Positions 16,682 to 23,775 of a stretch of 23,775 bases of DNA are shown here, in pieces. The stretch comes from an uncultured Cytophagaceae bacterium (lineage in GTDB: Bacteria > Bacteroidota > Bacteroidia > Cytophagales > Spirosomataceae), in the NCBI GenBank assembly GCA_938008575.1, contig CALLKB010000255.1, positions 1 through 23,775 of the forward strand, in the 5' to 3' direction. Position numbers and translations under genes: made by a program. The notes beneath the pieces are model-generated. The model was not told the DNA's origin. It did no database searches and worked only from the letters and a program-made list of their open reading frames with translations. Within the stretch, counting starts at the first letter, position 1, and every line of letters starts with the position of its first letter.

Positions 16682-17217
16682 TGCGTTATCTATTCATTTT
16701 AGCACTTTGCCTGATATGCTTATCGGCAAACGCGCAATTATTTGTCACCCAAACAGGGGAAATCTCCTTCTTTTCAAAAACTCCGATGGAGGATATTGAT
16801 GCGGTCAACAAACAAGTGGGCAGTATCATCAATTCCGCAAATAATGAAGTTGCGGTACAAATGCGTGTAACCAATTTTGTATTCCCTAACAAATTGATGC
16901 AAGAGCATTTTAACGAGAACTATTTGGAGACAGATAAATTTCCGTCGGCGACCTTTAAAGGAAAAATCAAAGAAAGTATTGACCTCAAAATCCCGGGAAC
17001 CTATGCGGTAACTGCAGCGGGTACAGCGACCATTCATGGAATTTCCAGACCCGTTGAATTAAAAGGAAGCATTATTTCGAACGGCAAGACCTTGCAACTA
17101 AGCTGCACCTTTGATATACGTTTAGATGAATATAAGATTGATATCCCTAAAATAGTCTTTGCCAAAATTGCGGAAGTTGTGAAGGTAAAAGGCTCCTTTC
17201 AGTACAACCTACGCTAG
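16681..17217 (+). CDS. YceI-like lipocalin-fold protein
   Basis: 178 residues with signal peptide MRYLFILALCLICLSANA. The YceI hallmarks are FPSATFKGKI, GTYAVTAAGTATIHGISRPV and the closing basic beta strand VKVKGSFQYNL. YceI proteins form an elongated lipocalin-like barrel that binds isoprenoid chains such as quinones. The start ATG overlaps the DUF5777 stop, and the stop TAG is followed directly by the next ATG. Beside a Rieske protein and a cytochrome, a bound quinone or polyprenyl lipid is a reasonable but unproven ligand. Confidence 0.88.
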   Translation: MRYLFILALCLICLSANAQLFVTQTGEISFFSKTPMEDIDAVNKQVGSIINSANNEVAVQMRVTNFVFPNKLMQEHFNENYLETDKFPSATFKGKIKESIDLKIPGTYAVTAAGTATIHGISRPVELKGSIISNGKTLQLSCTFDIRLDEYKIDIPKIVFAKIAEVVKVKGSFQYNLR

Positions 17218-18276
17218 ATGAAAAGATTATTAATTATTGGTATTTGTTTATCTTTTTGGGCCTGTTTGGAAGACAAGAACATCGCGATCGTCCCACAAGA
17301 AAATAAGGTCGATTCTGTTGTCACTGAGGTACCTAGTACGAATAGCACCTGCGATACGATGGTGATATCCTTTGACAAATCGGTTTGGCCTATATTGAAT
17401 ACAAATTGCGTATCGTGTCACAATCCAAATAACCCTTCGGCCGGCGTGGATCTTTCTACTTATGCAAATATCCAAACCTATGTGAAAAATGGAAAGTTAT
17501 ATGGTTCCATTACGCACGCTAATGGCTATAAACCGATGCCATCTGCAACAACAAAACTTAGTAGTTGTGACATCACCATCATCCAAAAATGGATACGTGG
17601 CGCTTCTCCCAGCGGGAATATTTTGATCGACCTAAACCCCATAAATCCCATCAATCCTGTGGTAGATATACCGCAAATCAAACCACCCATTGTAGTCAAT
17701 TGCAGTCCAGACTCGGTGTATTTCAAGCAAAAGATTTTACCCTTGTTGGTCTCCAATTGCGCGATGAGTGGATGCCACGATGCAATTTCGAAGAAAGATG
17801 GGGTTATTCTGACGGATTATGCCAACATCATACGTGAAGTCAAAATCACGAATCCTGCGGGAAGTGATTTATATAAATCCTTGATTGCGACGGGCGAAGA
17901 CCGGATGCCGCCGGCGGGTCCGCTGTCAACGGAAAACATTAACAATGTGTTGACCTGGATCAAACAAGGGGCAAAAAACAATTCTTGTGATGTATCTGCG
18001 AGTAATTGCGTGACAACAAACGTAAGTTTTAAAACTGTTGTTCAACCGATATTAATAAACTATTGTACAGGTTGCCACAGTGGCGCTAGACCATCTGGGA
18101 ATATCGATTTAACGACACATGCAAATGTGCAAAAATATGCTGCAAATGGTCAGTTATATGGCTCAATCGCGCACCAAACGGGCTACATACCCATGCCTTC
18201 CGCAACAACAAAATTAACTACTTGCGAAATTGATCAAGTAAAATCCTGGATTACCGTAGGGTCTTTAAATAACTAA
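17218..18276 (+). CDS. Triheme c-type cytochrome lipoprotein
   Basis: 352 residues. The signal ends LSFWACLED, probably lipidated at Cys16. Three haem c domains follow: C64-VS-C67-H68, C181-AMSG-C186-H187 and C283-TG-C286-H287. The middle motif is CX4CH, rarer than CXXCH but known from cytochromes c3. Possible axial methionines lie at M107 (KPMPSA), M230 (DRMPPAG) and M326 (IPMPSA). Domains 1 and 3 are clear duplicates (NGKLYGSITH...GYKPMPSATTKL versus NGQLYGSIAH...GYIPMPSATTKL), each with a Cys soon after (C117, C336); domain 2 is a different subtype. A Pro/Asn-rich linker (~140-157) joins domains 1 and 2. It is an envelope electron carrier, fourth gene of the Rieske operon with no gap before it. 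Confidence 0.9.
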   Translation: MKRLLIIGICLSFWACLEDKNIAIVPQENKVDSVVTEVPSTNSTCDTMVISFDKSVWPILNTNCVSCHNPNNPSAGVDLSTYANIQTYVKNGKLYGSITHANGYKPMPSATTKLSSCDITIIQKWIRGASPSGNILIDLNPINPINPVVDIPQIKPPIVVNCSPDSVYFKQKILPLLVSNCAMSGCHDAISKKDGVILTDYANIIREVKITNPAGSDLYKSLIATGEDRMPPAGPLSTENINNVLTWIKQGAKNNSCDVSASNCVTTNVSFKTVVQPILINYCTGCHSGARPSGNIDLTTHANVQKYAANGQLYGSIAHQTGYIPMPSATTKLTTCEIDQVKSWITVGSLNN

Positions 18277-18279
18277 CGC

Positions 18280-18606
18280 ATGCAAACATTAATACATGAT
18301 TCATCTGTTGAATGGACCGAACTAGGTGCAGGGATTCGTCGCAAAGTGATGGCCTTTGATGATCAAATGATGCTTGTTAAAGTAGCTTTTGAGCCAGGCG
18401 CCGTAGGAACCTTGCACCAACATCCACATACGCAGGCGTCCTATGTCTCCAAAGGAGTATTCGATATAACGATAGATGGGAAAACCCAGCGATTGTCAGC
18501 AGGAGACGTCTATTTTGTACCTAGTGGAGAAGTACATGGGGCAGTTTGTATCGAAAAAGGGGAATTAATCGATGTTTTTACGCCTATGCGGGAAGATTTC
18601 GTGTAA
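18280..18606 (+). CDS. Small single-domain cupin
   Basis: 108 residues, no signal peptide, three bases after the cytochrome stop. One conserved-barrel cupin: motif 1 GTLHQHPHTQASYVSKG gives metal ligands H46, H48 and Q52, motif 2 AGDVYFVPSGEVHGA gives H86. It resembles KdgF-type cupins of uronate metabolism, but that assignment rests on general cupin similarity. It is the only member of the operon without an export signal, so it may act in the cytoplasm as a metal-dependent enzyme or sensor for the same pathway, or simply share the transcript. Confidence 0.85.
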   Translation: MQTLIHDSSVEWTELGAGIRRKVMAFDDQMMLVKVAFEPGAVGTLHQHPHTQASYVSKGVFDITIDGKTQRLSAGDVYFVPSGEVHGAVCIEKGELIDVFTPMREDFV

Positions 18607-18725
18607 TAGGTCGGCAGGGTGTCCACCCAAAAACTGATTTTATCTTTATATTCATTGACTTAAACTTCGCTTTTCGCGATTTATCAAGAAATTGATATAC
18701 GATTTCATATAGTTAGCCGTTGACT

Positions 18726-18759
18726 AACGCTGCCGGGGTCTGAAGACCCCGGCAGCGTT
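18726..18759. repeat. Perfect GC-rich palindrome between convergent genes
   Basis: AACGCTGCCGGGGTCT (18726-18741) and AGACCCCGGCAGCGTT (18744-18759) are exact inverted copies with two bases between. It lies between the convergent cupin and Dabb genes, nine bases before the Dabb stop. It may act as a bidirectional terminator though T-runs are absent; its much higher GC than its surroundings also fits a REP-like inserted element. The rest of the 18607-18767 gap shows nothing. Confidence 0.7.
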
Positions 18760-18767
18760 TACCCCAG

Positions 18768-19145
18768 CTATACGTCAATCGAATCGTAAACAATCACTTT
18801 CTTCCATAAATGGGAATTATTTTTCACAAATTCCAGATGGATTGGATGATCTTGATACACTTTTTGGCCGGCTTCGTCATCGAAAAACATCAACTCAGAA
18901 ACGTCCCAAGACGTATCTACGACATCTCGTTTTTCGGTCGAGGCAAGCGTACCAATGTGAATTTGCTTAATGGTCGGAATCCCTTTCAAGGTTTTCAAAC
19001 CGGCGATTAATTGTTTTTTATCCGCTTCTGAATTTGGATTGTTTAACCAAAAAAATACGTGGTGTAATAAAGGTTTATTTGTTGGAGCATTTCCTGCGGA
19101 GGCAGCAATCAAAGGAGTCGCTGCTAAGAATTTTCTTCTGTTCAT
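18768..19145 (-). CDS. Dabb (stress-responsive A/B barrel) family protein, exported
   Basis: 125 residues. MNRRKFLAATPLIAASAGNA has a twin-arginine start and Ala-rich stretch, a short Tat-like signal. The remainder is a single Dabb dimeric alpha-beta barrel (KPLLHHVFFWLNN, IGTLASTEKRDVVDTSWDVS, MFFDDEAGQKVYQDHPIHLE). Dabb proteins are small ferredoxin-like-fold dimers; exported ones in Bacteroidota have no settled role. It stands alone between the palindrome and a 125-bp divergent gap to the next plus-strand gene. Confidence 0.85.
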   Translation of the reverse strand: MNRRKFLAATPLIAASAGNAPTNKPLLHHVFFWLNNPNSEADKKQLIAGLKTLKGIPTIKQIHIGTLASTEKRDVVDTSWDVSELMFFDDEAGQKVYQDHPIHLEFVKNNSHLWKKVIVYDSIDV

Positions 19146-19270
19146 CTTGAATAGGTTTGAATGTAAATATCAAGATTTTTATATGGACTTAAAACAGAAA
19201 ATCAAGATTTTAATGCAACATTCAGGACAATACCGATTCAACATGTGACGTTTTAATCCATATTTGTAAT

Positions 19271-19561
19271 ATGAAAATGAGGCAGCTTTGGCTTTTTCGG
19301 ATTTGTCTATGCTTGACGCTCTTTGTAGCGGCCAATCGGATATTCGCATTTTCAGATACAAATACCAAAGCTAAATATACCCTTCAAGCCCAGACAGCAG
19401 AAGATCAGGAAGAGGATGATGTGCTTCTACCCGCTACGGTGCCTAGCTGGAATTTCTCAACAATCGAATTTAAAGTCTTTGTTGGCGATGCAATCCGCAC
19501 TCAACAAAACTCCCGTGTTCTAATACCTCTTTTCATTCGATTCCGAAATCTACGCCTGTAG
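19271..19561 (+). CDS. Small exported protein of unknown function upstream of a porin
   Basis: 96 residues with a signal peptide (LFRICLCLTLFVAANRIFA). The mature part is ~70 residues with an acidic patch (EDQEEDDV) and a basic C-terminus (FIRFRNLRL). I recognise no domain. A near-consensus -7 element (CATATTTG, 19259-19266) ends four bases before the ATG, so the transcript may be almost leaderless, or translation may use M3. It precedes the porin gene by 71 bp on the same strand. A real gene is likely because of the signal peptide and promoter-like sequence, but coding potential is modest. Confidence 0.5.
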   Translation: MKMRQLWLFRICLCLTLFVAANRIFAFSDTNTKAKYTLQAQTAEDQEEDDVLLPATVPSWNFSTIEFKVFVGDAIRTQQNSRVLIPLFIRFRNLRL

Positions 19562-19632
19562 AATCACCTGCTTATATTTCCCATTATTTATTCATCAGGC
19601 TTCCCTTTGGACAGCCTCCTAATCACCCATAT

Positions 19633-20949
19633 ATGAAAAATTTATGTCTATTGCTCGTAAGCTTTATATGCATACAGCAATCCTTTGCGCAAGATAACGA
19701 AGCGCTAAAATTCAAATTAAACGAGTCGGGAAGTCATTACTTCCAAGCCACCTTATTGAACCAAGTTTGGGTTCGGGCAAATGAAAGCAATCCCGGCACA
19801 ACCGTAGAAGGCGATCCCGCATCAAGCACCTTCGATATCGGTTTACGCAGAACGCGTATGCAATTATTCGGTCAAATAACGGATCGAACCTTCTTATATT
19901 TTCAGTTTGGCCAAAACAACTTCAATGCCCAATACAACAGCACGGGGAATCGCAAAATTGCTCCATTCTTTCATGATGCATTGGGCGAATATCGGATTTC
20001 AAGCAAAAACCAATTGAAAGTAGGTGGTGGATTAAGCATCATTTCGGGTTTATCGCGCTTTTCCCAACCGAGCATTGGAACTATTACGAGCATGGATGTC
20101 CCTGTTTTTGCGCAGACAACCGTGGATCAGATTGATCAATTTTCACGTAAACTGAGCATCTATGCCCGTGGGCAAATAGGCAAATGGGATTATCGCTATA
20201 TTTTGAGTGATCCATTCCCGATTAGCTCAAATGGTCAGACACCTCCAGCCTTGAGTTCCGTTGCGAATTTTAGTACGAAGGGGCACGCGGTCCAACAGCA
20301 AGCTTATTTAATTTATCAGTTTTTTGATCATGAAAACCACACGACACCCTATATGACGGGATCGTATTTGGGAACAAAAAAGATCGTAAACATCGCAGCA
20401 GGAGCTATTTACCAAGCGAATGCCCTTTGGAATAAATCGGCCACGGGTGATACGACTTACCATGCGATGATGCACTGGGCGGTGGAGAGTTTTGTAGATA
20501 TGCCTTTAGCGAATAAAGGAGCCATCAATGCGTATGTTGGCTATTTCAACACGAATTATGGCACAAATTATTTGCGCTATAATGGGGTGATGAACCCGGC
20601 AAATGGAAGTACGTTGACCGCTTCAAATTCGATGACAGGTCAGGGACCTACGTATGGAAATTCGTATCCGATGTTTGGAACAGGACATGTCATTTACAGT
20701 CAGGTGGGCTACCTTTTGCCGTCCAAGCGCTGGATGCCTTATGCCACGGCAACACTGGCCCAATATGACCGCATACAAGGTTTGTCAACGAATACGTATA
20801 ATCTGGGACTGAATTATTACATCCAAGGAAACAAATCCAAATTGAGTTTGGACTTTCAAAACAGACCTAGCTACCAGGTACAAGGCGATGTGATAAAAGC
20901 CGGTGATCGTTTAAACACATTAACGCTTCAATTTCAATTATTTATCTAA
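19633..20949 (+). CDS. Porin, OprP/OprO-like
   Basis: 438 residues with signal peptide MKNLCLLLVSFICIQQSFA. The pattern is that of phosphate-selective-porin-like beta-barrels: an early strand block FDIGLRRTRMQLFGQITDRT, then FLYFQFGQNNF, LGEYRISSKNQLKVGGGLSI, and a terminal strand TLTLQFQLFI ending in aromatic/hydrophobic residues. It would form a diffusion pore in the outer membrane; selectivity cannot be read. The next gene begins after a small gap but has its own promoter element. Possible weak -7 TCCCTTTG at ~19604-19611. Confidence 0.78.
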   Translation: MKNLCLLLVSFICIQQSFAQDNEALKFKLNESGSHYFQATLLNQVWVRANESNPGTTVEGDPASSTFDIGLRRTRMQLFGQITDRTFLYFQFGQNNFNAQYNSTGNRKIAPFFHDALGEYRISSKNQLKVGGGLSIISGLSRFSQPSIGTITSMDVPVFAQTTVDQIDQFSRKLSIYARGQIGKWDYRYILSDPFPISSNGQTPPALSSVANFSTKGHAVQQQAYLIYQFFDHENHTTPYMTGSYLGTKKIVNIAAGAIYQANALWNKSATGDTTYHAMMHWAVESFVDMPLANKGAINAYVGYFNTNYGTNYLRYNGVMNPANGSTLTASNSMTGQGPTYGNSYPMFGTGHVIYSQVGYLLPSKRWMPYATATLAQYDRIQGLSTNTYNLGLNYYIQGNKSKLSLDFQNRPSYQVQGDVIKAGDRLNTLTLQFQLFI

Positions 20950-20956
20950 AAATTGA

Positions 20957-20964
20957 TAGCTTTG
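20957..20964 (+). promoter_or_regulatory. Bacteroidota -7 promoter element (TAGCTTTG) for the cation antiporter
   Basis: Exact TAnnTTTG match, only three bases (GGC) before ATG 20968. A TTG at 20953 in frame lies just upstream of and would read through the element. The short distance implies a leaderless mRNA. Confidence 0.55.
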
Positions 20965-20967
20965 GGC

Positions 20968-21999
20968 ATGCAAGCCTTTTCGACAACTACCCTGCTGGCC
21001 ATATTCTTACTTTCAACAGCCGCCATTTGGTGGATGGGTGTACGAATTACCAAATTGGTCGATTTCGTGACGATACGTTTTGATCTTGGGGAGGCATTTG
21101 GCGGCATGGTTTTTTTGTCGATTATCACCAATCTGCCTGAAATTGCGATTACGTTGATGGCCGCGGCCCACCGTAATTACGATATCGCAGTCAGTAATAT
21201 TTTAGGCGGAATAGCCATCCAAACGGTTGTACTAGTCTTAATCGATGTTTTTGGGGTGGGTCATACCGCCCCATTAACATGGAAAGGGCATGCAAGGGTC
21301 TTAATCTTGGAAGGGTTGGCCGTGATTTTCATCTTGACCTTTGTCTTGATGGGAAATCAATTTCCAGAAAGCTTTAAATATTTTCGTAGCAGCCCCATTG
21401 AATGGATCATTTTTGGGATTTGGCTTGGTTCCATTTATTTCATTTCTCGAATAGGTAAAGCTGATGCTGCACGCGAAAGACTAACTGAAGAATTGCACCA
21501 TTCCCGTCATCCAACGAAACGCTTCAAAGGAAGTAGCACCAAAGCATTCATTGAATTAGGCACAGGCGCATTACTTATTCTATTTTCGGGTTGGCTTTTA
21601 GAAGCCTCAGGCGAAATTGTGGCATCCCGCTTTCATATTAATGGAGTCATTTTTGGCGGTACCATTTTGGCCTTATGTACAGCTTTACCGGAAATATCTA
21701 CAGGTATTGCATCTGCCAAAATCCGCGACTACAACATGGCCGTGAGTGATATTTTTGGTGGCAATGCCTTTTTACCTATTCTGTTTTTGTTTGCTTCGTT
21801 GATCGGCGGTGACGCTATTTTGCCAAACTTAAAACCGACAGATTTATATTTAACGACCTTAGGAATCATTTTGACCGGCATTTATATGGCAGGCATGCTG
21901 ATTCCATCTCAACGCCAAATCCTCCGAATGGGCATCGATTCATTTATTGTTTTATGGGTTTATTTGCTCGGGATAGCAGGTTTAATTTTAATCATGTAG
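20968..21999 (+). CDS. CaCA-type sodium/calcium antiporter family protein, atypical
   Basis: 343 residues from ATG 20968. A multi-pass membrane protein made of two homologous halves joined by a charged loop at ~163-192. Alpha-repeat 1 is ITNLPEIAITLMAAAHRNYD followed by SNILGGIA (E58, S76-N77, G80-G81-I82). Alpha-repeat 2 is CTALPEISTGIASAKIRDYN followed by SDIFGGNA (E242, D261, N266). The conserved acid of both LPE motifs is kept, as in Ca2+/cation exchangers. The GNxxGSN signature is altered in both halves, and in the first half the Asn is replaced by Ile, so its ion may not be calcium. Next gene starts one base after the stop, so they form an operon. Confidence 0.82.
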   Translation: MQAFSTTTLLAIFLLSTAAIWWMGVRITKLVDFVTIRFDLGEAFGGMVFLSIITNLPEIAITLMAAAHRNYDIAVSNILGGIAIQTVVLVLIDVFGVGHTAPLTWKGHARVLILEGLAVIFILTFVLMGNQFPESFKYFRSSPIEWIIFGIWLGSIYFISRIGKADAARERLTEELHHSRHPTKRFKGSSTKAFIELGTGALLILFSGWLLEASGEIVASRFHINGVIFGGTILALCTALPEISTGIASAKIRDYNMAVSDIFGGNAFLPILFLFASLIGGDAILPNLKPTDLYLTTLGIILTGIYMAGMLIPSQRQILRMGIDSFIVLWVYLLGIAGLILIM

Positions 22000-22000
22000 C

Positions 22001-22537
22001 ATGCAATACAAAGAAGTACACGAATCTGAGACCACTTATACCGAATTAATGATTCCATCTTATGCCAATTTTGGCGGTAAGGTGCACGGGGGAATCATCT
22101 TGTCCTTATTAGACAAAGTAGCCTACATTTGTGCCTCCAAACATAGCCATCAGTATTGTGTAACCGTTTCCGTAGAAGGCGTTGAATTCAAAAGTCCGGT
22201 GGAGGTTGGTGATTTGGTCGAGATCAAAGCATCTGTTAATTATGTCGGTCGGACGACCATGATCGTAGGCATGCGTGTGGAATCATTTAACCCGCGGGAT
22301 GGCATCGTGCGCCACACGAATTCCTGTTATTTTACGATGGCTGCCAAAGATGAGCATGGTAATCTCACGGAAGTTCCAGGGCTTAAATTAACGACGGAGA
22401 CCCAGGTCAGACGTTTCTGTGAGGGGAAAATTATTCGGAAATTATCCCAAGAAAAACGAGAGATTTTGAAGTCGGATTTGGAATTAGCCGAGATGAAAAT
22501 CCAATGTGCGGAGGAGCGCTGCTCCATCGATTTATAG
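22001..22537 (+). CDS. Acyl-CoA thioesterase, hotdog fold
   Basis: 178 residues, cytoplasmic. Hotdog acyl-CoA hydrolase signature YANFGGKVHGGIILSLLDKV with N23, H29-G30-G31 and D38, then VEFKSPVEVGDLVEIKA and GMRVESFNPRDG; the central helix and five strands are complete by ~135. A ~45-residue C-terminal tail is charged and predicted helical (RKLSQEKREILKSDLELAEM). It should hydrolyse acyl-CoA to free acid and CoA; chain-length preference unknown. Encoded one base after the CaCA antiporter, so co-transcribed. Confidence 0.88.
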   Translation: MQYKEVHESETTYTELMIPSYANFGGKVHGGIILSLLDKVAYICASKHSHQYCVTVSVEGVEFKSPVEVGDLVEIKASVNYVGRTTMIVGMRVESFNPRDGIVRHTNSCYFTMAAKDEHGNLTEVPGLKLTTETQVRRFCEGKIIRKLSQEKREILKSDLELAEMKIQCAEERCSIDL

Positions 22538-22593
22538 TTTTCAGTAAATTTCAAGGTTCATCGTCTTTCCTAGGTACAAACCTATAAAAAGCT

Positions 22594-23184
22594 ATGAATC
22601 AAGCACATGAATCTTCCCGCAGAACCTTTCTAAAGAACGCGGCATTATTAACTTCCGCGGCGGCATTTCCCGCGTTTATCTCGAAAAATTCGGGTGATAA
22701 AGTCAATTTAGCCTGTATCGGAATAGGAAACCAAGGGGGATTGGATGTCATGTCTTTGTATAGCACAGGACTTTGTAACATCGTCGCGCTTTGCGATGTG
22801 GACATGGGCGCTCCACAGACCTTGAAGGTTTTGGAAAAATTCCCAGATGTTCCGCGTTTTCAGGATTTCCGACAACTATTCGACAAGATGGGCAATCAAT
22901 TCGAGGCTGTCTCGATTGGTGTACCGGATCATTCCCATTTTCCAATCACGATGATGGCTTTGGGAATGGGCAAACACGTGTTTGTGGAGAAACCGATGGC
23001 GCGTACCTTTCATGAAGTGGAATTAATGATGGCTGCGGCTCGTAAGCATCCGAATTTGGTTACCCAAATGGGAAATCAAGGACATTCGGAGGCCAATTAC
23101 TTCCAGTTCAAAGCATGGAAAGAAGCGGGCATCATCAAGGATGTGACTGCGATGACGGCACACATGAACTCCCCTCGCAGATGG
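22594..23184 (+). CDS. Gfo/Idh/MocA family oxidoreductase, 3' part lost at the chimeric join
   Basis: N-terminus SSRRTFLKNAALLTSAAAFP is a Tat-type signal with twin Arg at 9-10. The Rossmann domain has GIGNQG (43-48), CDVD at 67-70 and the family motif EKPMAR (132-137). MTAHMNSPRRW (187-197) is still in family register, then the frame runs on to a stop at 23256 with unrelated residues (ARVLVGAHSVACSMELLS). Full-length relatives are about twice as long, so roughly half the protein is missing. Exported Gfo/Idh/MocA enzymes in Bacteroidota act on sugars or sugar-like compounds with bound NAD(P); no substrate can be assigned. The break is a join to foreign DNA, not a mutation. Confidence 0.85.
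23164..23184. other. Chimeric junction between Bacteroidota and actinobacterial DNA
   Basis: On the plus strand the oxidoreductase is plausible up to PRRW (23184); on the minus strand PafA is plausible down to RGEFM (23163-23165). The two family matches overlap over ~21 bp, a length typical of an assembler k-mer or a short chance homology. Beyond these limits each frame turns into unrelated residues. Confidence 0.8.
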
Positions 23185-23775
23185 GCGCGGGTGCTCGTAG
23201 GTGCCCATTCTGTGGCGTGTTCGATGGAATTGCTGTCAATGAGTTGTCTCACGTGACCGCCCGCGGTCAATTTATGAAAAATTCCCCGTTGCTCATCAAT
23301 GTCGTGATACTGAAGGTCCACTGCCTGTGCCTGCATGGAGTCAAGCGCTAGATCGTGACGGGCGCAGTACCTGTCGAGTAATTGATACTTAATGACCCAA
23401 TCAATGCGATCGTCAAGAACCATTGGATCGTTCTCCAGGGCTTCCATGACCTCTACCCATTCGCGAAGTGCCGCAGTTTCTAGTTCATCGAATCCATGGG
23501 TGGCTTCGAAGGAGAGTGCTTCGTTGAGGAAGTAACGCTGAATATCCAGAGCTGACATTTCTTTGCCGTTCTTTAAACGAACGGGACGACGACAAGTGAT
23601 GTCGCTGGAGATTTCTCGAATGGCTCGTATTGGATTCTCCAATGTGAGATCTTTAAATCTTTCAGGTTCCTCTTCCAGCATTCGCAAGACGCATGCAGCT
23701 GTTCCAACTTTGAGAAATGTTGCAAATTCGGACATGTTTGAGTCGCCAACAATCACATGAAGTCGGCGGTACTCT
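23164..23775 (-). CDS. pafA: Pup-protein ligase PafA, internal fragment (actinobacterial)
   Basis: About 204 residues, cut at both ends: the 5' end is outside the window and the 3' end is at the join. Reading from 23774 gives EYRRLHVIVGDSNMSEFATF, then LENPIRAIREISSDITCRRP, SALDIQRYF, IDWVIKYQLLDRY, VDLQYHDID, RGIFHKL and STRAHLRGEF, colinear with the second half of PafA. SNMSE, NPIRAIRE and IDWVIK favour PafA over its relative Dop. PafA conjugates Pup to lysines of proteasome substrates, a system of Actinobacteria and a few other phyla and not usual in Bacteroidota. The missing part is the N-terminal ATP-binding half and the C-terminal domain. The ORF's internal ATG at 23756 is not the real start. 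Confidence 0.9.

Noticed and set aside
23185..23256. C-terminal end of the oxidoreductase in the open frame
   Set aside because: The residues after PRRW do not fit the family and are antisense to PafA; the frame merely runs on to a chance stop.
23097..23756. PafA fragment read as a complete 219-residue gene from ATG 23756
   Set aside because: The frame continues upstream of this ATG with YRRLHV, conserved in PafA, so the Met is internal; its last ~20 residues belong to the other genome.
23164..23775. Horizontal acquisition of pupylation by the Bacteroidota host
   Set aside because: Both genes break at the same short shared stretch and no host-like sequence follows, which fits an assembly chimera better.
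23164..23775. Assignment as Dop (depupylase) instead of PafA
   Set aside because: GDSNMSE, NPIRAIRE, SALDIQR and IDWVIK follow PafA, whereas Dop has GDANLAE-type and other variants.

Overview
The window is a piece of a Bacteroidota genome whose last ~0.6 kb comes from a different organism. Signs of Bacteroidota are TonB-receptor-type barrels of the outer-membrane beta-barrel family, a DUF5777 barrel, many lipoproteins and signal peptides, few Shine-Dalgarno sites, and repeated TAnnTTTG promoter elements just upstream of start codons. An aquatic Cytophagales-like host is a guess. From about 23,164-23,184 the sequence switches on the minus strand to an actinobacterial Pup ligase (PafA). The join falls in ~20 bp where both proteins still read as normal family members, so it is most likely a metagenome assembly chimera.

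Layout. 1-2427 (-): 3'-incomplete secreted VCBS/FG-GAP protein with thrombospondin type 3 repeats, divergent from 2582-3907 (+), a periplasmic-domain/one-TM/cytoplasmic-tail protein that may be a membrane-anchored regulator. 3977-4243: HMA metal-binding protein, followed by a minus-strand promoter and terminator that outline a small RNA of ~60 nt. 4485-6320: lipoprotein with FN3-like repeats and a DUF1566-type C-terminus. 6595-8187 (-): type B carboxylesterase, bracketed on each side by two copies of a palindrome-rich interspersed repeat that begins ATAACCCC and ends in (usually GGG)TTAT or GGCTAT. 8500-9903: cytochrome c fused to a PQQ-type sugar dehydrogenase. 10036-12465 (+) and 12462-14558 (-): two TonB-receptor-like barrels, convergent with overlapping stop codons; the second follows a DUF4956 membrane protein in one operon.

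15337-18606 (+) is the most interesting block. It is a tightly packed operon of Rieske 2Fe-2S lipoprotein, DUF5777 outer-membrane barrel, YceI-like protein, triheme c-type cytochrome lipoprotein and a small cupin, with start/stop overlaps or gaps of 0-3 bp. It reads as a cell-envelope electron-transfer module of unknown substrate.

18768-22537: Dabb protein (-), small exported unknown protein, OprP/O-like porin, a divergent CaCA-type cation antiporter with its own promoter, and a hotdog acyl-CoA thioesterase. 22594 onward: Tat-type Gfo/Idh/MocA oxidoreductase cut off by the chimeric join.
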